A DNA stretch of 64,000 nucleotides from Actinopolymorpha pittospori (lineage in GTDB: Bacteria > Actinomycetota > Actinomycetes > Propionibacteriales > Actinopolymorphaceae). The stretch spans positions 2,976,001 to 3,040,000 of the forward strand of contig NZ_JADBEM010000001.1 in the NCBI RefSeq assembly GCF_014873875.1, given 5' to 3'. Below are positions 26,756 to 35,716 of this stretch, in pieces (the stretch's first letter is position 1; the number at the start of each line of letters is the position of its first letter). The translations under genes were made by a program, and so were the position numbers. The notes beneath the pieces are model-generated. The model saw only the letters and a list, made by a program, of their open reading frames with translations. It had not been told where the DNA came from and ran no database searches.

Positions 26756-27763
26756 ATGCGAAAGGATCACCACGAAGGACCGCCGCTGCTCGAGGTCGAG
26801 CAGCTGACCAAGGACTACCGGCGCGGAGTACGCGCCAACGACGACATCAGCCTGCGGGTCCCCGCCGGTCAGGTGTTCGGCCTGCTGGGACACAACGGCG
26901 CCGGCAAGACGACCCTGCTCAACCAGGTGATCGGCCTGGCCCGCCCGACCAGGGGTTCGATCCGGATCGACGGAGCCGACGCGGTGGCCGATCCCGCGAT
27001 GGCCCGCCGGGTCTGTTCCATGCAGCCGCAGGCGCAGGCGCCGCTGGACGGCGTCACCCCACGGCAGGCGATCGAGCTGATGGCCCGGATCCGGGGGGCC
27101 CGCCGCCAGCAGGCCCGCCACCGTGCCGCGGAGCTGATCGACGCCCTCGACCTCGGCAGCTGGGCGGACACGTTGGGAGACCGGCTCTCCGGTGGAGTGC
27201 GCCGGCTGACGGCGTTCTGCATGATGGCCGCCGAACCAGGCCGGTTGGTGATGCTCGACGAGCCCACCAACGACGTCGACCCGGTACGCCGTCGCCTGCT
27301 GTGGGGCCAGATCCGGGCGCTCGCCGACCTCGGTTGCGCGGTGGTGCTGGTGACGCACAACGTCGTGGAGGCCGAACGCGCCGTGGAGCGCCTGGCCGTC
27401 CTCGACCAGGGGCGGGTGGTCGCGCAGGGCACCCCGGCCGAGTTGCGGGGCGACGACGGCGACCGGCTCCGGCTGGAGGTCGTCGCACCGGACGCCGCGG
27501 CCGCCGAGGCCCTCGCGTCGGCCCCGGCGGTTCCCGCATCCGCGCCGGCCGTCGCGTCCGGCCGCCGGATGGTCCTGACGATCGACGCCGTCCACGCCGC
27601 GGACGCACTGCGCTGGGCCCAGAACGAACGGACGGCCGGGCGAATCGAGGAGTTCTCGGTGACCCCGGTCAGCCTGGAGGACGTCTACATCCGGCTGGTC
27701 GGCTCCGGCCGGCCCCGGGACGAGCAGACCGAGGAGAACGGCGATGCGTCACTGGTTGCGTAG
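26756..27763 (+). CDS. ABC exporter ATPase (drug-resistance type)
   Basis: A 335-residue ATPase of the DrrA/CcmA class. It has Walker A GHNGAGKTT, signature LSGGVRRLT, Walker B LVMLDEPTNDVDP and the switch His VTHN. The C-terminal domain (about 235-320) is the regulatory extension seen in drug exporters, with an Ala-rich linker. Walker B is followed by N-D-V rather than the usual T-G-L, a small deviation. The ATG at 26756 follows a GGGGAGG site. It overlaps the permease gene by 20 bases and so forms a two-component exporter with it. Substrate unknown; hydrophobic drugs or antibiotics are typical. Confidence 0.9.
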   Translation: MRKDHHEGPPLLEVEQLTKDYRRGVRANDDISLRVPAGQVFGLLGHNGAGKTTLLNQVIGLARPTRGSIRIDGADAVADPAMARRVCSMQPQAQAPLDGVTPRQAIELMARIRGARRQQARHRAAELIDALDLGSWADTLGDRLSGGVRRLTAFCMMAAEPGRLVMLDEPTNDVDPVRRRLLWGQIRALADLGCAVVLVTHNVVEAERAVERLAVLDQGRVVAQGTPAELRGDDGDRLRLEVVAPDAAAAEALASAPAVPASAPAVASGRRMVLTIDAVHAADALRWAQNERTAGRIEEFSVTPVSLEDVYIRLVGSGRPRDEQTEENGDASLVA

Positions 27764-28481
27764 CTATGCCCTGCTCCTACGCTGGAGCCTGCTGCGGATG
27801 CGGACCGATCTGCCGCTCTTCCTGGTCGTCCAGACCGGGATGTCGGTCGGTGTCGTCGTCGGGTTCTCCTTCCTCGTGCCGATCGCCGACGAGGTGACGG
27901 CGCTGTACCTCACCACCGGCGCCATGACCGTCGGGTTGATCACCGTGGGAATGGTGGCCGCACCGCAGATCGTCGCCCAGCAGAAGCTCCAGGGCATCTT
28001 CGACTACCAGCGTTCGATGCCGGTGCCGCGACTCGCGATGCTGGCGGCGGACGCGACGGTCTGGATCGCCATCAACCTGCCGGGGTTGATCGTCGCGCTC
28101 GGCATCGGTGCATTGCGCTTCGACCTGGACTTCACCGTCAGCCCGCTGGTGATCCCCGCGGTGATTCTCGTGGCGACGGCCGCCGTGGCGATCGGCTACG
28201 GCGTCGCGTACGCCGTCAAGCCGGTCCTGGTCGGCGTCATCACCAACGCGGTCATCATCGTGGCCCTGATGTTCGCCCCGATCAACTACCCGGCCGACCG
28301 GCTGCCGGACTGGCTGGCCACCGTGCACCAGATCCTTCCGTTCGGCTACATGGCCCAGGCCATCCGGGAGACCGTCGACGTACCGAGCACGGGCGTACCG
28401 GTCCTGCCGTTCGTCGTCCTCGCCCTCTGGTGCGCGGCCGGTCTGGCGATCACCTCGCGCATCATGACCCGCCGTACCTGA
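27744..28481 (+). CDS. ABC-2 type exporter permease
   Basis: A 245-residue membrane protein with six segments, the permease of the exporter. It begins WLRSYALLLRWSLLRMRTDLPL, then TM1 at about 27-47. Later segments include AVILVATAAVAIGYGVAYAV. The motif region QKLQGIFDYQRSMPVPRLAMLA is typical of ABC-2 proteins between TM2 and TM3. It overlaps the ATPase gene by 20 bases. The operon ends at the perfect 10-bp hairpin at 28501-28530. Confidence 0.88.
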   Translation: MRHWLRSYALLLRWSLLRMRTDLPLFLVVQTGMSVGVVVGFSFLVPIADEVTALYLTTGAMTVGLITVGMVAAPQIVAQQKLQGIFDYQRSMPVPRLAMLAADATVWIAINLPGLIVALGIGALRFDLDFTVSPLVIPAVILVATAAVAIGYGVAYAVKPVLVGVITNAVIIVALMFAPINYPADRLPDWLATVHQILPFGYMAQAIRETVDVPSTGVPVLPFVVLALWCAAGLAITSRIMTRRT

Positions 28482-28500
28482 ACGGCACTCTGATCGACCC

Positions 28501-28530
28501 GGGTCGGCCGGCTGGTCGGTCGGCCGACCC
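28501..28530 (+). terminator. Terminator of the ArsR-ABC operon
   Basis: Perfect 10-bp stem GGGTCGGCCG (28501-28510) / CGGCCGACCC (28521-28530) with a 10-base loop, 20 bases after the permease stop codon. Confidence 0.8.
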
Positions 28531-28655
28531 AGGTCGTTGTCCACAGCTGATGCTTCCGAGCCCGCGGCGGCGATCTTGGCCGCGATATATTCCTGGCTCC
28601 ACCCCCGCTTCGATCAAGCAGGGTGGCCCGCACCTTTGGGGAGGGGGACGGGCGG

Positions 28656-29315
28656 ATGGACAAGATCGTCGAAGCCGCGTTCGGGATTCAGTCCGCCCTG
28701 TTCAGCCTGCTCATGCTGGTCGTCCTCGGCTTCTGGCTGCTGGTGCTGTCCGGCCGGCTCGGTGTCGACGCGCTCGACGGCGACAGCGGCGCTCCCGGTC
28801 GTTCGTCCCAGGGCGGCCGCATCGGCGGGTTCCTCGCCGGTTTCGGACTGGGTGGTGTGCCCGCCACCGTCGCGCTCTCCCTCCTCGTGACGCTCGCGTG
28901 GGCGGTCAGCGTCGTCGGCGCGGCCCTGCTCGACGCGAGCGGAGCAGACGTCGGACGCCGGCTTGAGCCGGCCGTGTTCCTCGCCCTGTTCGCTTTGATC
29001 GTCGGCTGGTTGGGCACCAGGCTCGCCTTGCTGCCGCTCCGTGCCGCGTTCGAGCGGGACCAGCCGATGTCCCGCCGCGAGTTGCTTGGTCAGGTCTGCG
29101 TCACCTGCACCGCCCGCGTCGACCGCTACTTCGGTCAGGCGGCAGTGACGGCGCGCAACGGTTCCGACGTCCTCATCCAGGTCCGCCAGGGTGGCGACGA
29201 GCCCCTCGTCGCCGGCAGTTCCGCGCTGATCTTCGACTACGACAGCGACGGGAAGTTCTTCTGGATCGCGCCCTACGACCCCGACCTCGACAGGCGTGGT
29301 CGCCGGCCGCGCTGA
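28656..29315 (+). CDS. Membrane protein with C-terminal OB-like domain, unknown
   Basis: A 219-residue protein starting at an ATG after GGAGGGGG. Three hydrophobic segments occur at about residues 15-35, 65-90 and 100-128. They are followed by a soluble beta-rich domain (CVTCTARVDRYFGQAAVTARNGSDVLIQVRQ) that resembles the OB-fold tail of NfeD or YqiJ-type proteins. I cannot name a family with confidence. NfeD/YqiJ-like proteins work with flotillin/SPFH proteins in membrane organisation, but no SPFH gene adjoins. The end lies 39 bases from the end of the convergent kinase gene. Confidence 0.65.
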   Translation: MDKIVEAAFGIQSALFSLLMLVVLGFWLLVLSGRLGVDALDGDSGAPGRSSQGGRIGGFLAGFGLGGVPATVALSLLVTLAWAVSVVGAALLDASGADVGRRLEPAVFLALFALIVGWLGTRLALLPLRAAFERDQPMSRRELLGQVCVTCTARVDRYFGQAAVTARNGSDVLIQVRQGGDEPLVAGSSALIFDYDSDGKFFWIAPYDPDLDRRGRRPR

Positions 29316-29354
29316 CATCGGGCAGCGCCGCCCTCGACTACCTTCGCGGCCAGG

Positions 29355-31148
29355 TCAGGGGTTGGGGTCGAAGGCCCGCGGTGCGTGCCAGGCGAGCGCC
29401 GCACGCAGCTCACGTACCTCCCGCCTCCGCTGCCGGCGCCCCTGCTCGTGCGCGACCGGGAACAGCCGCAGCCCACCGTGGTAGCGGCGAAACGCCGCGG
29501 TGCCGAGCGTCCGCGGCGGTGTCGAACCATCCGCGAGCCAGACCACCAGCCAGGGGCGGGCGCCGTGCTCGACCACCCGCACCCGGGCGATCGAACGCCA
29601 GCCGAGGGACCAGCGCTGCCGTCCCCGGCGGACGACCAGGCCACTCGGACCGACCTCGAGGGAGAACGACGGGCGGGCCACCCGCATCAGCTGCCGGGTG
29701 GCGGCGGCGAAGAAGACGACGAAGAAGATCAGAGCGAGCAGTCGGACGCCCCGGTCGGCCCACCACGCCCGGTCGGCCCAGGCCGCGAGGGTGAGGCCGA
29801 CGACGACCTGGCAGCAGGCCAACAGGAGAGCCTGCCAGCGGACGGTGCGGAACTGGACGGCGCCCACGTCGCGGTCCGGGGGCGCGGACGACGCGGACTC
29901 CGCGGACGGGTCCGGCCACTCCGATCCCAGCACCGAGTAGGAGCGCGTCTGCTGCGCGGCCGGCGGGGCCAGCGGCTGGTCCAGTGGCTGGCCGAGGGGT
30001 GGCAGTCCGGTCGAGGGCGGCCAGGGCTCCTGGTAGTGGACGTAGGGCCCGTACTCCGAACCTCCGCTCGAGTGCCGGAGATCCTGCTGGCCGGTGTGCG
30101 GCGGGTACGTCGGGCCCGTGCCTGCCTCCGATCCCCGCGAACCCGCCAGCGGGGTGGCGACGGGCATGGTGAGCCCGGTGCTCGCCGTGGCACTCGACGG
30201 GGAAGCACCCGCGGTCATCGAGTCGGGGCTCGACACCGGGCCGGACACGGGGATGGCGCCGGTCTGGTTGTGGAGTTCGGTGGCGTAGTGGTCGACCAGG
30301 GTCTGGACCGGCGCGGGCAGCCAGTCGGTGGACCCGGGTGCGAGCGGCTCGATGCCACCCAGCCGGGCGAGCAGGTGGCCGGGGGCGGGTCGCCGTCCGG
30401 GGTCGCGGTCCAGGCACGCCGCGATCACCTCGGCGAGGTCGGGTGGCAACCCGTCCAGGGTGGGCTCGGTGTACATCGCGCGGTACATCAGGGCGTCGCT
30501 CTGGCCGTCACCGAAGGGGCCGGTCCCCGTCGCGGCGTAGGTGAGGACGGCGCCGAGGGCGAACACGTCGCTCTCCGGACCGATGTGCCCACCGGTGATC
30601 TGCTCCGGCGACAGGAAGCCGGGGGTGCCGAGGAACGCCCCGGTCGCGGTGATCTTCGCGCGTTCGAGGGCCTGGGAGATACCGAAGTCGATGACGCGCG
30701 GACCGTCCGCGCCGAGGAGCACGTTGGAGGGCTTGAGGTCTCGATGGACCAGCCCGGCCGCGTGGATCGCGGTGAGTGCCTCGGCCAGTCCTGCGGAGAG
30801 GCGGCGTACGGCCGGCACCGGTAGCGGTCCGTGTTCGCTCACCGCTTGCTGCAGCGTGGGCCCGGCGACGTACTCCGTCGCGAGCCAGGGGTGGGCGGCC
30901 TCCGGGTCGGCGTCGACCACGGCGGCGGTCCAGAAGCCGCCGACCGCCCGGGCCATCTCGACCTCGCGGCGGAAGCGTTCGCGGAACTCCGGATCGTCGG
31001 CGAGTTCGGCGCGGGCGACCTTCACCGCCACCGGGCGGCCGCCGGGCGAGGTGCCGAGGTAGACGGTCCCCATGGCGCCACGGCCGAGGCGGCTGTGCAG
31101 GGTGTATGCGCCGACCCGAGCCGGGTCGTCGTCCTGCAGGGGCCGCAC
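29355..31148 (-). CDS. Ser/Thr protein kinase with membrane C-terminal half
   Basis: A PknB-type kinase of 597 residues. From the GTG at 31148 (GGAGGAG eight bases upstream), the glycine loop is LGRGAMGTVYLG, catalytic Lys K43, HRDLKPSN at 135-142, DFG at 154-156, and FLSPEQ in place of APE. A Pro/Ser-rich linker follows (about 285-430). Next come two adjacent hydrophobic segments (WQALLLACCQVVVGLTLAAW and LLALIFFVVFFAAA) and a cytosolic beta-rich tail (SFSLEVGPSGLVVRRGRQRW) resembling bacterial PH domains. There are no extracellular PASTA repeats, so the sensory input may be membrane- or lipid-related. Divergent and convergent neighbours suggest it is monocistronic. Confidence 0.92.
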   Translation of the reverse strand: MRPLQDDDPARVGAYTLHSRLGRGAMGTVYLGTSPGGRPVAVKVARAELADDPEFRERFRREVEMARAVGGFWTAAVVDADPEAAHPWLATEYVAGPTLQQAVSEHGPLPVPAVRRLSAGLAEALTAIHAAGLVHRDLKPSNVLLGADGPRVIDFGISQALERAKITATGAFLGTPGFLSPEQITGGHIGPESDVFALGAVLTYAATGTGPFGDGQSDALMYRAMYTEPTLDGLPPDLAEVIAACLDRDPGRRPAPGHLLARLGGIEPLAPGSTDWLPAPVQTLVDHYATELHNQTGAIPVSGPVSSPDSMTAGASPSSATASTGLTMPVATPLAGSRGSEAGTGPTYPPHTGQQDLRHSSGGSEYGPYVHYQEPWPPSTGLPPLGQPLDQPLAPPAAQQTRSYSVLGSEWPDPSAESASSAPPDRDVGAVQFRTVRWQALLLACCQVVVGLTLAAWADRAWWADRGVRLLALIFFVVFFAAATRQLMRVARPSFSLEVGPSGLVVRRGRQRWSLGWRSIARVRVVEHGARPWLVVWLADGSTPPRTLGTAAFRRYHGGLRLFPVAHEQGRRQRRREVRELRAALAWHAPRAFDPNP

Positions 31149-31235
31149 GCGCTCACTCCTCCTGAGATCGCCGGGCATTCCGGCGTCCGGGAAACGAGCT
31201 TAAGGGCAGTTCGGCGCGCCATCCATCGCGATTGC

Positions 31236-32156
31236 TCAGCAGGAGTTGGTGCTCGCCACCACGGGGAAGTGATCCGACTCGTGCAGCGCGTACTTCACGC
31301 CCTGGATGACGGGGTTGGTGATCTCGCCCGGGCTCGCACCCCAGCCGTCGTGGTTGCTGTCGTAGATCTGCTCGTAGTGCAGGTGGGCGATGCCGGTCCC
31401 GACGGATCCGACCAGCCCGATGCGCTGACCCAGAGCGACCTTCTGACCGGGCTGGACGTCGCGCTCCTCCATGTGGAGGTAGAGCGTGTACCAGCCGTTG
31501 CCGTGGTCGAGCTTCACACCGCCCGGATCCGACAGCTTGGACACGACGCCCGCGGCCGACGCCCGTACGACGGTGCCCCTGGTCTCGCCGTCCTCGTTGA
31601 AGAAGTCGATCTTCTTGTCCTCGGGCGCGTGACCGGCGTACGTCGTGAACTCCAGGTGGGTGCCGCACGCCACCGGTAGCTGGAAGTTGGGCCGTCCGTC
31701 CGCGAGCACCGTCCTGGCCGGCGCCGGCACCTTGGCCTTCGCGGTGACCGTCGGCTTGGACGCGGCCTTGGTCGCGTGCGGGGTCGGCGTCGGCTTCGCG
31801 GTCGCGGTCGGCGGCGCCGTCCTGCTGGCCGTGGGCGTCGGCGAGCCGGTCGCGTCGGGCGTCCGGCCGTCCCCTGACGTGGGGGTCTCGTGACCGTGCC
31901 GGTCGTAGGAGCGCGAGGCGCGGTCGCGCTCACGCTCGCGGGAGGTGGCGACCTGGTGCCCGACGGAGTCGGCGGCGAGGGTCGTGGCGCCATCGGCCGT
32001 GGCGTCACCGAAGCGGCCAGCCTTGTAGGCGGCGACCCAGGGCGAGGCGGCCCCCACGACGAGGGCGGCGGCACCGGCGGTGACGGCGATGCGCCGGAAC
32101 GGTCCCGACTGTCCACGCCGGCGTTCGGCTCGGTGCTGCCCTGGCTTACGCCTCAA
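31236..32156 (-). CDS. M23 (LytM-type) metallopeptidase, secreted
   Basis: A peptidoglycan-directed endopeptidase or amidase-activator-like protein. It has a signal-anchor (RRIAVTAGAAALVVGAASPW), then a long Ala/Thr/Pro/Lys-rich wall-spanning linker (about residues 80-150), then the peptidase domain. Zinc motifs are the first His/Asp region in AGHAPEDKKIDFF, the catalytic His in YTLYLHME, and HLHYEQ. These appear complete, so it should be active. I prefer the TTG at 32156, which has AAGGAGA four bases upstream; a start at 32192 would add 12 residues. The coding strand ends in ASTNSC with a terminal Cys. It is divergent from the polymerase gene. Confidence 0.82.
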   Translation of the reverse strand: MRRKPGQHRAERRRGQSGPFRRIAVTAGAAALVVGAASPWVAAYKAGRFGDATADGATTLAADSVGHQVATSRERERDRASRSYDRHGHETPTSGDGRTPDATGSPTPTASRTAPPTATAKPTPTPHATKAASKPTVTAKAKVPAPARTVLADGRPNFQLPVACGTHLEFTTYAGHAPEDKKIDFFNEDGETRGTVVRASAAGVVSKLSDPGGVKLDHGNGWYTLYLHMEERDVQPGQKVALGQRIGLVGSVGTGIAHLHYEQIYDSNHDGWGASPGEITNPVIQGVKYALHESDHFPVVASTNSC

Positions 32157-32477
32157 GAGATCTCCTTCGCTCGAAACAGTGCGCTGCGGCATGCCCGGAC
32201 GAGCGCCTCCGCGCCCACGGGACGGCGGCGCGGAGTGGAAGGAGATCGCTACGAAGCGAACGTGGTGTCGATGCCTTCCGGGAGCCGTGTTGCGTTGGTG
32301 TGCCGATGCTTGTACCGCTTCGGCCCCCGTGGCCGACCTGGGCATTTTGCGGCATCCGACCCGCCGAGGACCAGTCGCCTGTCCACAATGCGGGAAGATG
32401 TGGTCGCGAGAACCCAGGAAAGATGGTCCGATACGAGGTTTGCCCGGCGCGTAACTGTGTCGGAGGGTGGCGGCAGG

Positions 32478-34337
32478 ATGGCGGTTGTGCGACTTCCGGC
32501 ATCGACCCCAGACGAGGTGGTGGCGGAGCTCGCCCCGGCGTTCGCCCAGGTCACCGGCGGTCAGGGCGCGCCGGTCGGACTGGTGGTGGTGCCGGGCGCC
32601 GGCCTGGGCCTGGCGGTGGGAGACGCCCGATGGGCCGTCCGTTCCGACCGCCCGGGAGCCCTCGTGGCGGAGATCGCCCGCCTCCATCGGCCGCGTTGGG
32701 TCTGGTGGGACGCACGCATGGGCGCTGGGCCGGTGTTGGCCGAAGGCACCCGGGTGCGCGCGTGCTGGGACCTCGCCGCCGTCCACCGAGTCCTCCACGG
32801 TGGGCGCCGGGACGATCCCGCGGCCGTGTGGGCCGCGGCCGAAGGGCTGCCCGAGCCACCGCCACCACAACGCGAGGTGACGTTGCTCGACCTGGACCCG
32901 TCAGAGGAGCGGTCGCAAGCCCCCGTCCGGCTCGACGGACAGCTGCACTCCGACTGGGCCGGCCAGCGCTGGATCCAGGATCGGACCGACCGCGGCGACC
33001 CCCGGGCAGTCGACGGTCCGCTGTCGAGGGCGGCGGTCTGGGCCGCGCTGGCCCTGCGGGTGCAGGCCGCCCAGGAGAGGGCGTTGCGGGCGCTGTCGGA
33101 TCGCCGGCCGCGGCCACGGCCGTTGCCGCTCGCCCTGCTCACCGCCTACGCGGAGTCGGCGGCCGCCCTGCTCGCCGTGGAGTTGGCGTACGACGGACTC
33201 CCGATCGACCGGCCGGCGGCGGAGCGGTTCATCGCCTCGCACGTCGGTCCACGCGCCGTGCGACCCGCCGACGAGGTGGCCAACCGGGCCCGCCGCGACG
33301 CCGACGTCCTTCGCCACTTCCGCGGCGTCACCGGCATCGACCTGCGCAACCCGGCCCAGGTGCGCGACCTGCTCGCCAGGGTGGGGCTGACCCTGCCCGA
33401 CACGCGGTCCTGGCGGCTGGAGCCGTTCCGCGACACCCATCCCGGCGTGGCCGCGCTGCTGGACTGGCGGAAGGCCGAACGCATCGCGACGACCTACGGC
33501 TACGGCTGGCTCGACCGACACGTCGGAGCCGACGACCGGCTCCGCGGCGCCTGGGCGGCCTCCGACGGTGCGGCGGGCCGGATGACCGCCCAGGCAGGTC
33601 TGCACAACCTGCCCGCCGACCTGCGTGTGGCGGTCGCCGCCGAGCCCGGCCACGTTCTGGTCCGCGCCGACCTCGGGCAGATCGAGCCGCGGGTGCTCGC
33701 CGCGGTCTCCGGCGACCGGGCGCTGACGCGAGCCACCATGGACGACGACCTGTACGCCCCGGTGGCCGCCCAGCTGAGGTGCGACCGGCCGACCGCGAAG
33801 GTCGCCGTCCTCGCCGCGATGTACGGCCAGACCTCCGGCACCGCGGGTGCGGCGTTGAAGCGGATGGAACGCGCCTACCCGGCTGCCATCGCCTACCTCC
33901 GTGCCGCCGAGCACGCCGGCCAGGTAGGCGAGGACATCCGTACCTTCGGTGGGCGACTGATCCGGCTTCGGCGCGAGGAGGCCGACGTCGTCGACGTGCC
34001 GGCCGCGGTCGACGCGCCACCCGGTGCGCGGAGCAGCCCCGCCGGGCGCCTGGGACACGGGCGTTTCGCGCGTAACGCCGTGATCCAGGGCGCGGCCGCG
34101 GAGCTGTTCAAGGCATGGGCGGCGGCGGTCCGTACCGGCCTGCAGGCCTTCGGCGGCCGGATCGTCCTGTGCCTGCACGACGAACTGTTGCTGCACGTCC
34201 CGGCGGACAACGCCGATGCCGCGGCCGACCTGCTGCGCGACGCCCTCGCGGGCACGTCGGACCTGTGGGCGGCCGGCAGCGGGGTCCGCTTCGTCGCCGA
34301 CGTACGCGTGCTGGCGCGTTGGTCGGAGGCGAAGTAG
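32478..34337 (+). CDS. Family-A DNA polymerase-like protein (PolA C-terminal type)
   Basis: A 619-residue protein homologous to the polymerase domain of Pol I, of the type annotated in actinobacteria as bifunctional 3'-5' exonuclease/DNA polymerase. Motif A is ADLGQIEPR (D398), motif B KVAVLAAMYG (K441), then VIQGAAAELFK, and motif C LHDELLLHV (D568, E569). All catalytic acids are present. The N-terminal 200 residues replace the exonuclease domain; no DED-type exonuclease motif is evident and no 5'-3' nuclease is present. The ATG at 32478 follows GGAGGGTGGC. It ends four bases from the convergent dps gene. A role in repair or translesion synthesis is likely but not shown. Confidence 0.88.
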   Translation: MAVVRLPASTPDEVVAELAPAFAQVTGGQGAPVGLVVVPGAGLGLAVGDARWAVRSDRPGALVAEIARLHRPRWVWWDARMGAGPVLAEGTRVRACWDLAAVHRVLHGGRRDDPAAVWAAAEGLPEPPPPQREVTLLDLDPSEERSQAPVRLDGQLHSDWAGQRWIQDRTDRGDPRAVDGPLSRAAVWAALALRVQAAQERALRALSDRRPRPRPLPLALLTAYAESAAALLAVELAYDGLPIDRPAAERFIASHVGPRAVRPADEVANRARRDADVLRHFRGVTGIDLRNPAQVRDLLARVGLTLPDTRSWRLEPFRDTHPGVAALLDWRKAERIATTYGYGWLDRHVGADDRLRGAWAASDGAAGRMTAQAGLHNLPADLRVAVAAEPGHVLVRADLGQIEPRVLAAVSGDRALTRATMDDDLYAPVAAQLRCDRPTAKVAVLAAMYGQTSGTAGAALKRMERAYPAAIAYLRAAEHAGQVGEDIRTFGGRLIRLRREEADVVDVPAAVDAPPGARSSPAGRLGHGRFARNAVIQGAAAELFKAWAAAVRTGLQAFGGRIVLCLHDELLLHVPADNADAAADLLRDALAGTSDLWAAGSGVRFVADVRVLARWSEAK

Positions 34338-34341
34338 CGGC

Positions 34342-34806
34342 TCAGGCCATCTGGACGGCGAACATCCAGCGGTGCGCCTCGAGCTCACGCAGAACGTCGA
34401 TGACGATGTCCTGGCTCACCTGGTCCATCTCGTCGAGCGGCCCGAGCGCCGCGCGGGCCCGGCTGATGGTGGCGTCGAGCTGGTCGACGATCGCGCTGAC
34501 GACTTTGTCGTCACTCAGGAAGCCCGGCGAGATCTCCGGCAGGTTGCTGGTGGTGGCCACGGTCGGCGGCCGGCCGTCGGCGGGTACGCCGAGGGCGACC
34601 AGCCGCTCGGCCACCTCGTCGGCGAAGCCGCGGGCATCCTTGATCACCTTGTCGAGACGCTGGTGGATCGGCAGGAAGAGCCGGCCCTGGACGTGCCAGT
34701 GCAGCTGCTTGCCGTTGAGTGCGAGTCCGAGCAGATCGACGAGTACCGGCTGCATGACCCGGGCGATGTCCTTCGCGGGCAGCGTGCCCGTTGACTTGGC
34801 GTTCAC
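34342..34806 (-). CDS. dps: Dps-family DNA-protecting ferritin
   Basis: A 154-residue Dps-like mini-ferritin that should form a dodecamer, oxidise and store iron, and protect DNA. The ferroxidase residues are visible: H36/H38 in KQLHWHVQG, H48 and D52 in HQRLDKV, and E64 in ADEVAERL. The N-terminus is short and the C-terminus lacks a long basic tail, so DNA binding may be weak. The GTG at 34806 has GGGAGGG five bases upstream; an in-frame start further upstream adds residues unlike Dps. It converges on the polymerase gene with only four bases between stops. Confidence 0.9.
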   Translation of the reverse strand: MNAKSTGTLPAKDIARVMQPVLVDLLGLALNGKQLHWHVQGRLFLPIHQRLDKVIKDARGFADEVAERLVALGVPADGRPPTVATTSNLPEISPGFLSDDKVVSAIVDQLDATISRARAALGPLDEMDQVSQDIVIDVLRELEAHRWMFAVQMA

Positions 34807-35394
34807 GACAACCCTCCCTCTCGTGTCTTCGGTTGGGAGATCGAACAAAACCTGGTTCCAGCCTGCTCGCGCATTGATCGTGATGCAAACGGTCGGTTCT
34901 TCGAATTGCTCGGCGGGGCCTCGGAATTGTTGTCGGCGGGTAATTTCCGGCGTTACCGGAATACCGTGCTAAGCCGCGTTCGCGCTGGTCAGAGGGCACG
35001 TGGGCCGTCTTGCTCAGAGGCCGTACGACGTGTGAGGCGTCTCACCAGAGGACGTCCGACGCATGCGTTTCGCATTCGTTCGAGGGGTGCGGGCCGACCA
35101 TTCAGGCGACCATTCAGCCGACCATTGAATGGAGGAGTTCGACCATTCGAAGGTGAGGCCGTCGCCATCTCCCGATTCCGGTGCCCCGCTCACCGCCGGG
35201 CCCGCTCACTGGCAGACCCGCGTTCGTCGTCGATCCGCGCGATCCACGCCACCATCCGTGCTGTGGCCGGTTCCGGTCCACGGCCTGACGGCACTACGTG
35301 TCCGTGGAACTCCTCTGGGTGTGGTGGTTCGCGTCAGTCTGCGTCAGGGTGTACATGTGCAGTGCGCGGTATGGCCCACTTACGGGAGGTTGTC
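34807..35394. other. 588-bp intergenic region with 12-bp iterons
   Basis: I see no gene with a plausible start. The left part should hold the dps promoter (minus strand). The stretch from 34850 to 34975 is lower in G+C than the surroundings. The right part holds the CGACCATT repeats (35095-35147) upstream of the DUF6458 gene. Confidence 0.5.
35095..35147. repeat. Iterated CGACCATT motif
   Basis: CGACCATT occurs at 35095, 35107 and 35119 (12-bp period) and again at 35140. Copies 1-2 share the longer CGACCATTCAG. The third copy opens the palindrome CCATTGAATGG (35122-35132). Confidence 0.75.
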
Positions 35395-35661
35395 ATGAGC
35401 ATCGGTGCAGGCATCTTCTTCATCGCGTTCGGAGCGATCCTCGCCTTCGCCGTGCGCGCTCAACCAGACTGGCTTCGAGTCGACGTGGTGGGCTGGGTCT
35501 TCATCCTCACCGGCATCACCATCCTCGCCATCACCCTGAGCCTGTGGTCCAAGCGCCGGCGGTCCGCGACGGTCAGCGAGCGGCAGGTGCTGGAGAACGG
35601 CCGCCAGACCACCACCGAGCGCCGGGTCTACCACGAGACCGACGTACCGCCGGAGGTCTGA
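35395..35661 (+). CDS. Small membrane protein, DUF6458-like
   Basis: An 88-residue protein with two hydrophobic segments (about residues 2-21 and 31-50), then a basic cytosolic tail (SKRRRSATVSERQ). The opening MSIGAGIFFIAFGAILAFAV and the central VDVVGWVFILTGI match the short actinobacterial DUF6458 family, whose function is unknown. A GGGAGG site lies about six bases before the ATG. Reading frame extends far upstream without homology. It is followed by a hairpin terminator and converges on the sugar permease operon. Confidence 0.8.
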   Translation: MSIGAGIFFIAFGAILAFAVRAQPDWLRVDVVGWVFILTGITILAITLSLWSKRRRSATVSERQVLENGRQTTTERRVYHETDVPPEV

Positions 35662-35677
35662 GACCCCTGGGCCCGCC

Positions 35678-35705
35678 GACCCCTGGGCCTACGGACCCAG
35701 GGGTC
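35678..35705. terminator. Bidirectional terminator
   Basis: Perfect 10-bp stem GACCCCTGGG (35678-35687) / CCCAGGGGTC (35696-35705) with an 8-base loop. A second copy of the left arm lies at 35662-35671. It separates the convergent DUF6458 and sugar-permease genes. Confidence 0.85.
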
Positions 35706-35716
35706 ACTGCCCTGGT

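Noticed and set aside
32193..32477. Possible ydaO/c-di-AMP riboswitch before the M23 peptidase
   Set aside because: Such elements often precede wall hydrolases in actinobacteria, but I could not find the conserved core motifs on the minus strand.
34906..35394. N-terminal extension of the DUF6458 reading frame
   Set aside because: The family begins at the ATG at 35395 with a good ribosome binding site; the upstream residues are Arg-rich and cross the iteron region.
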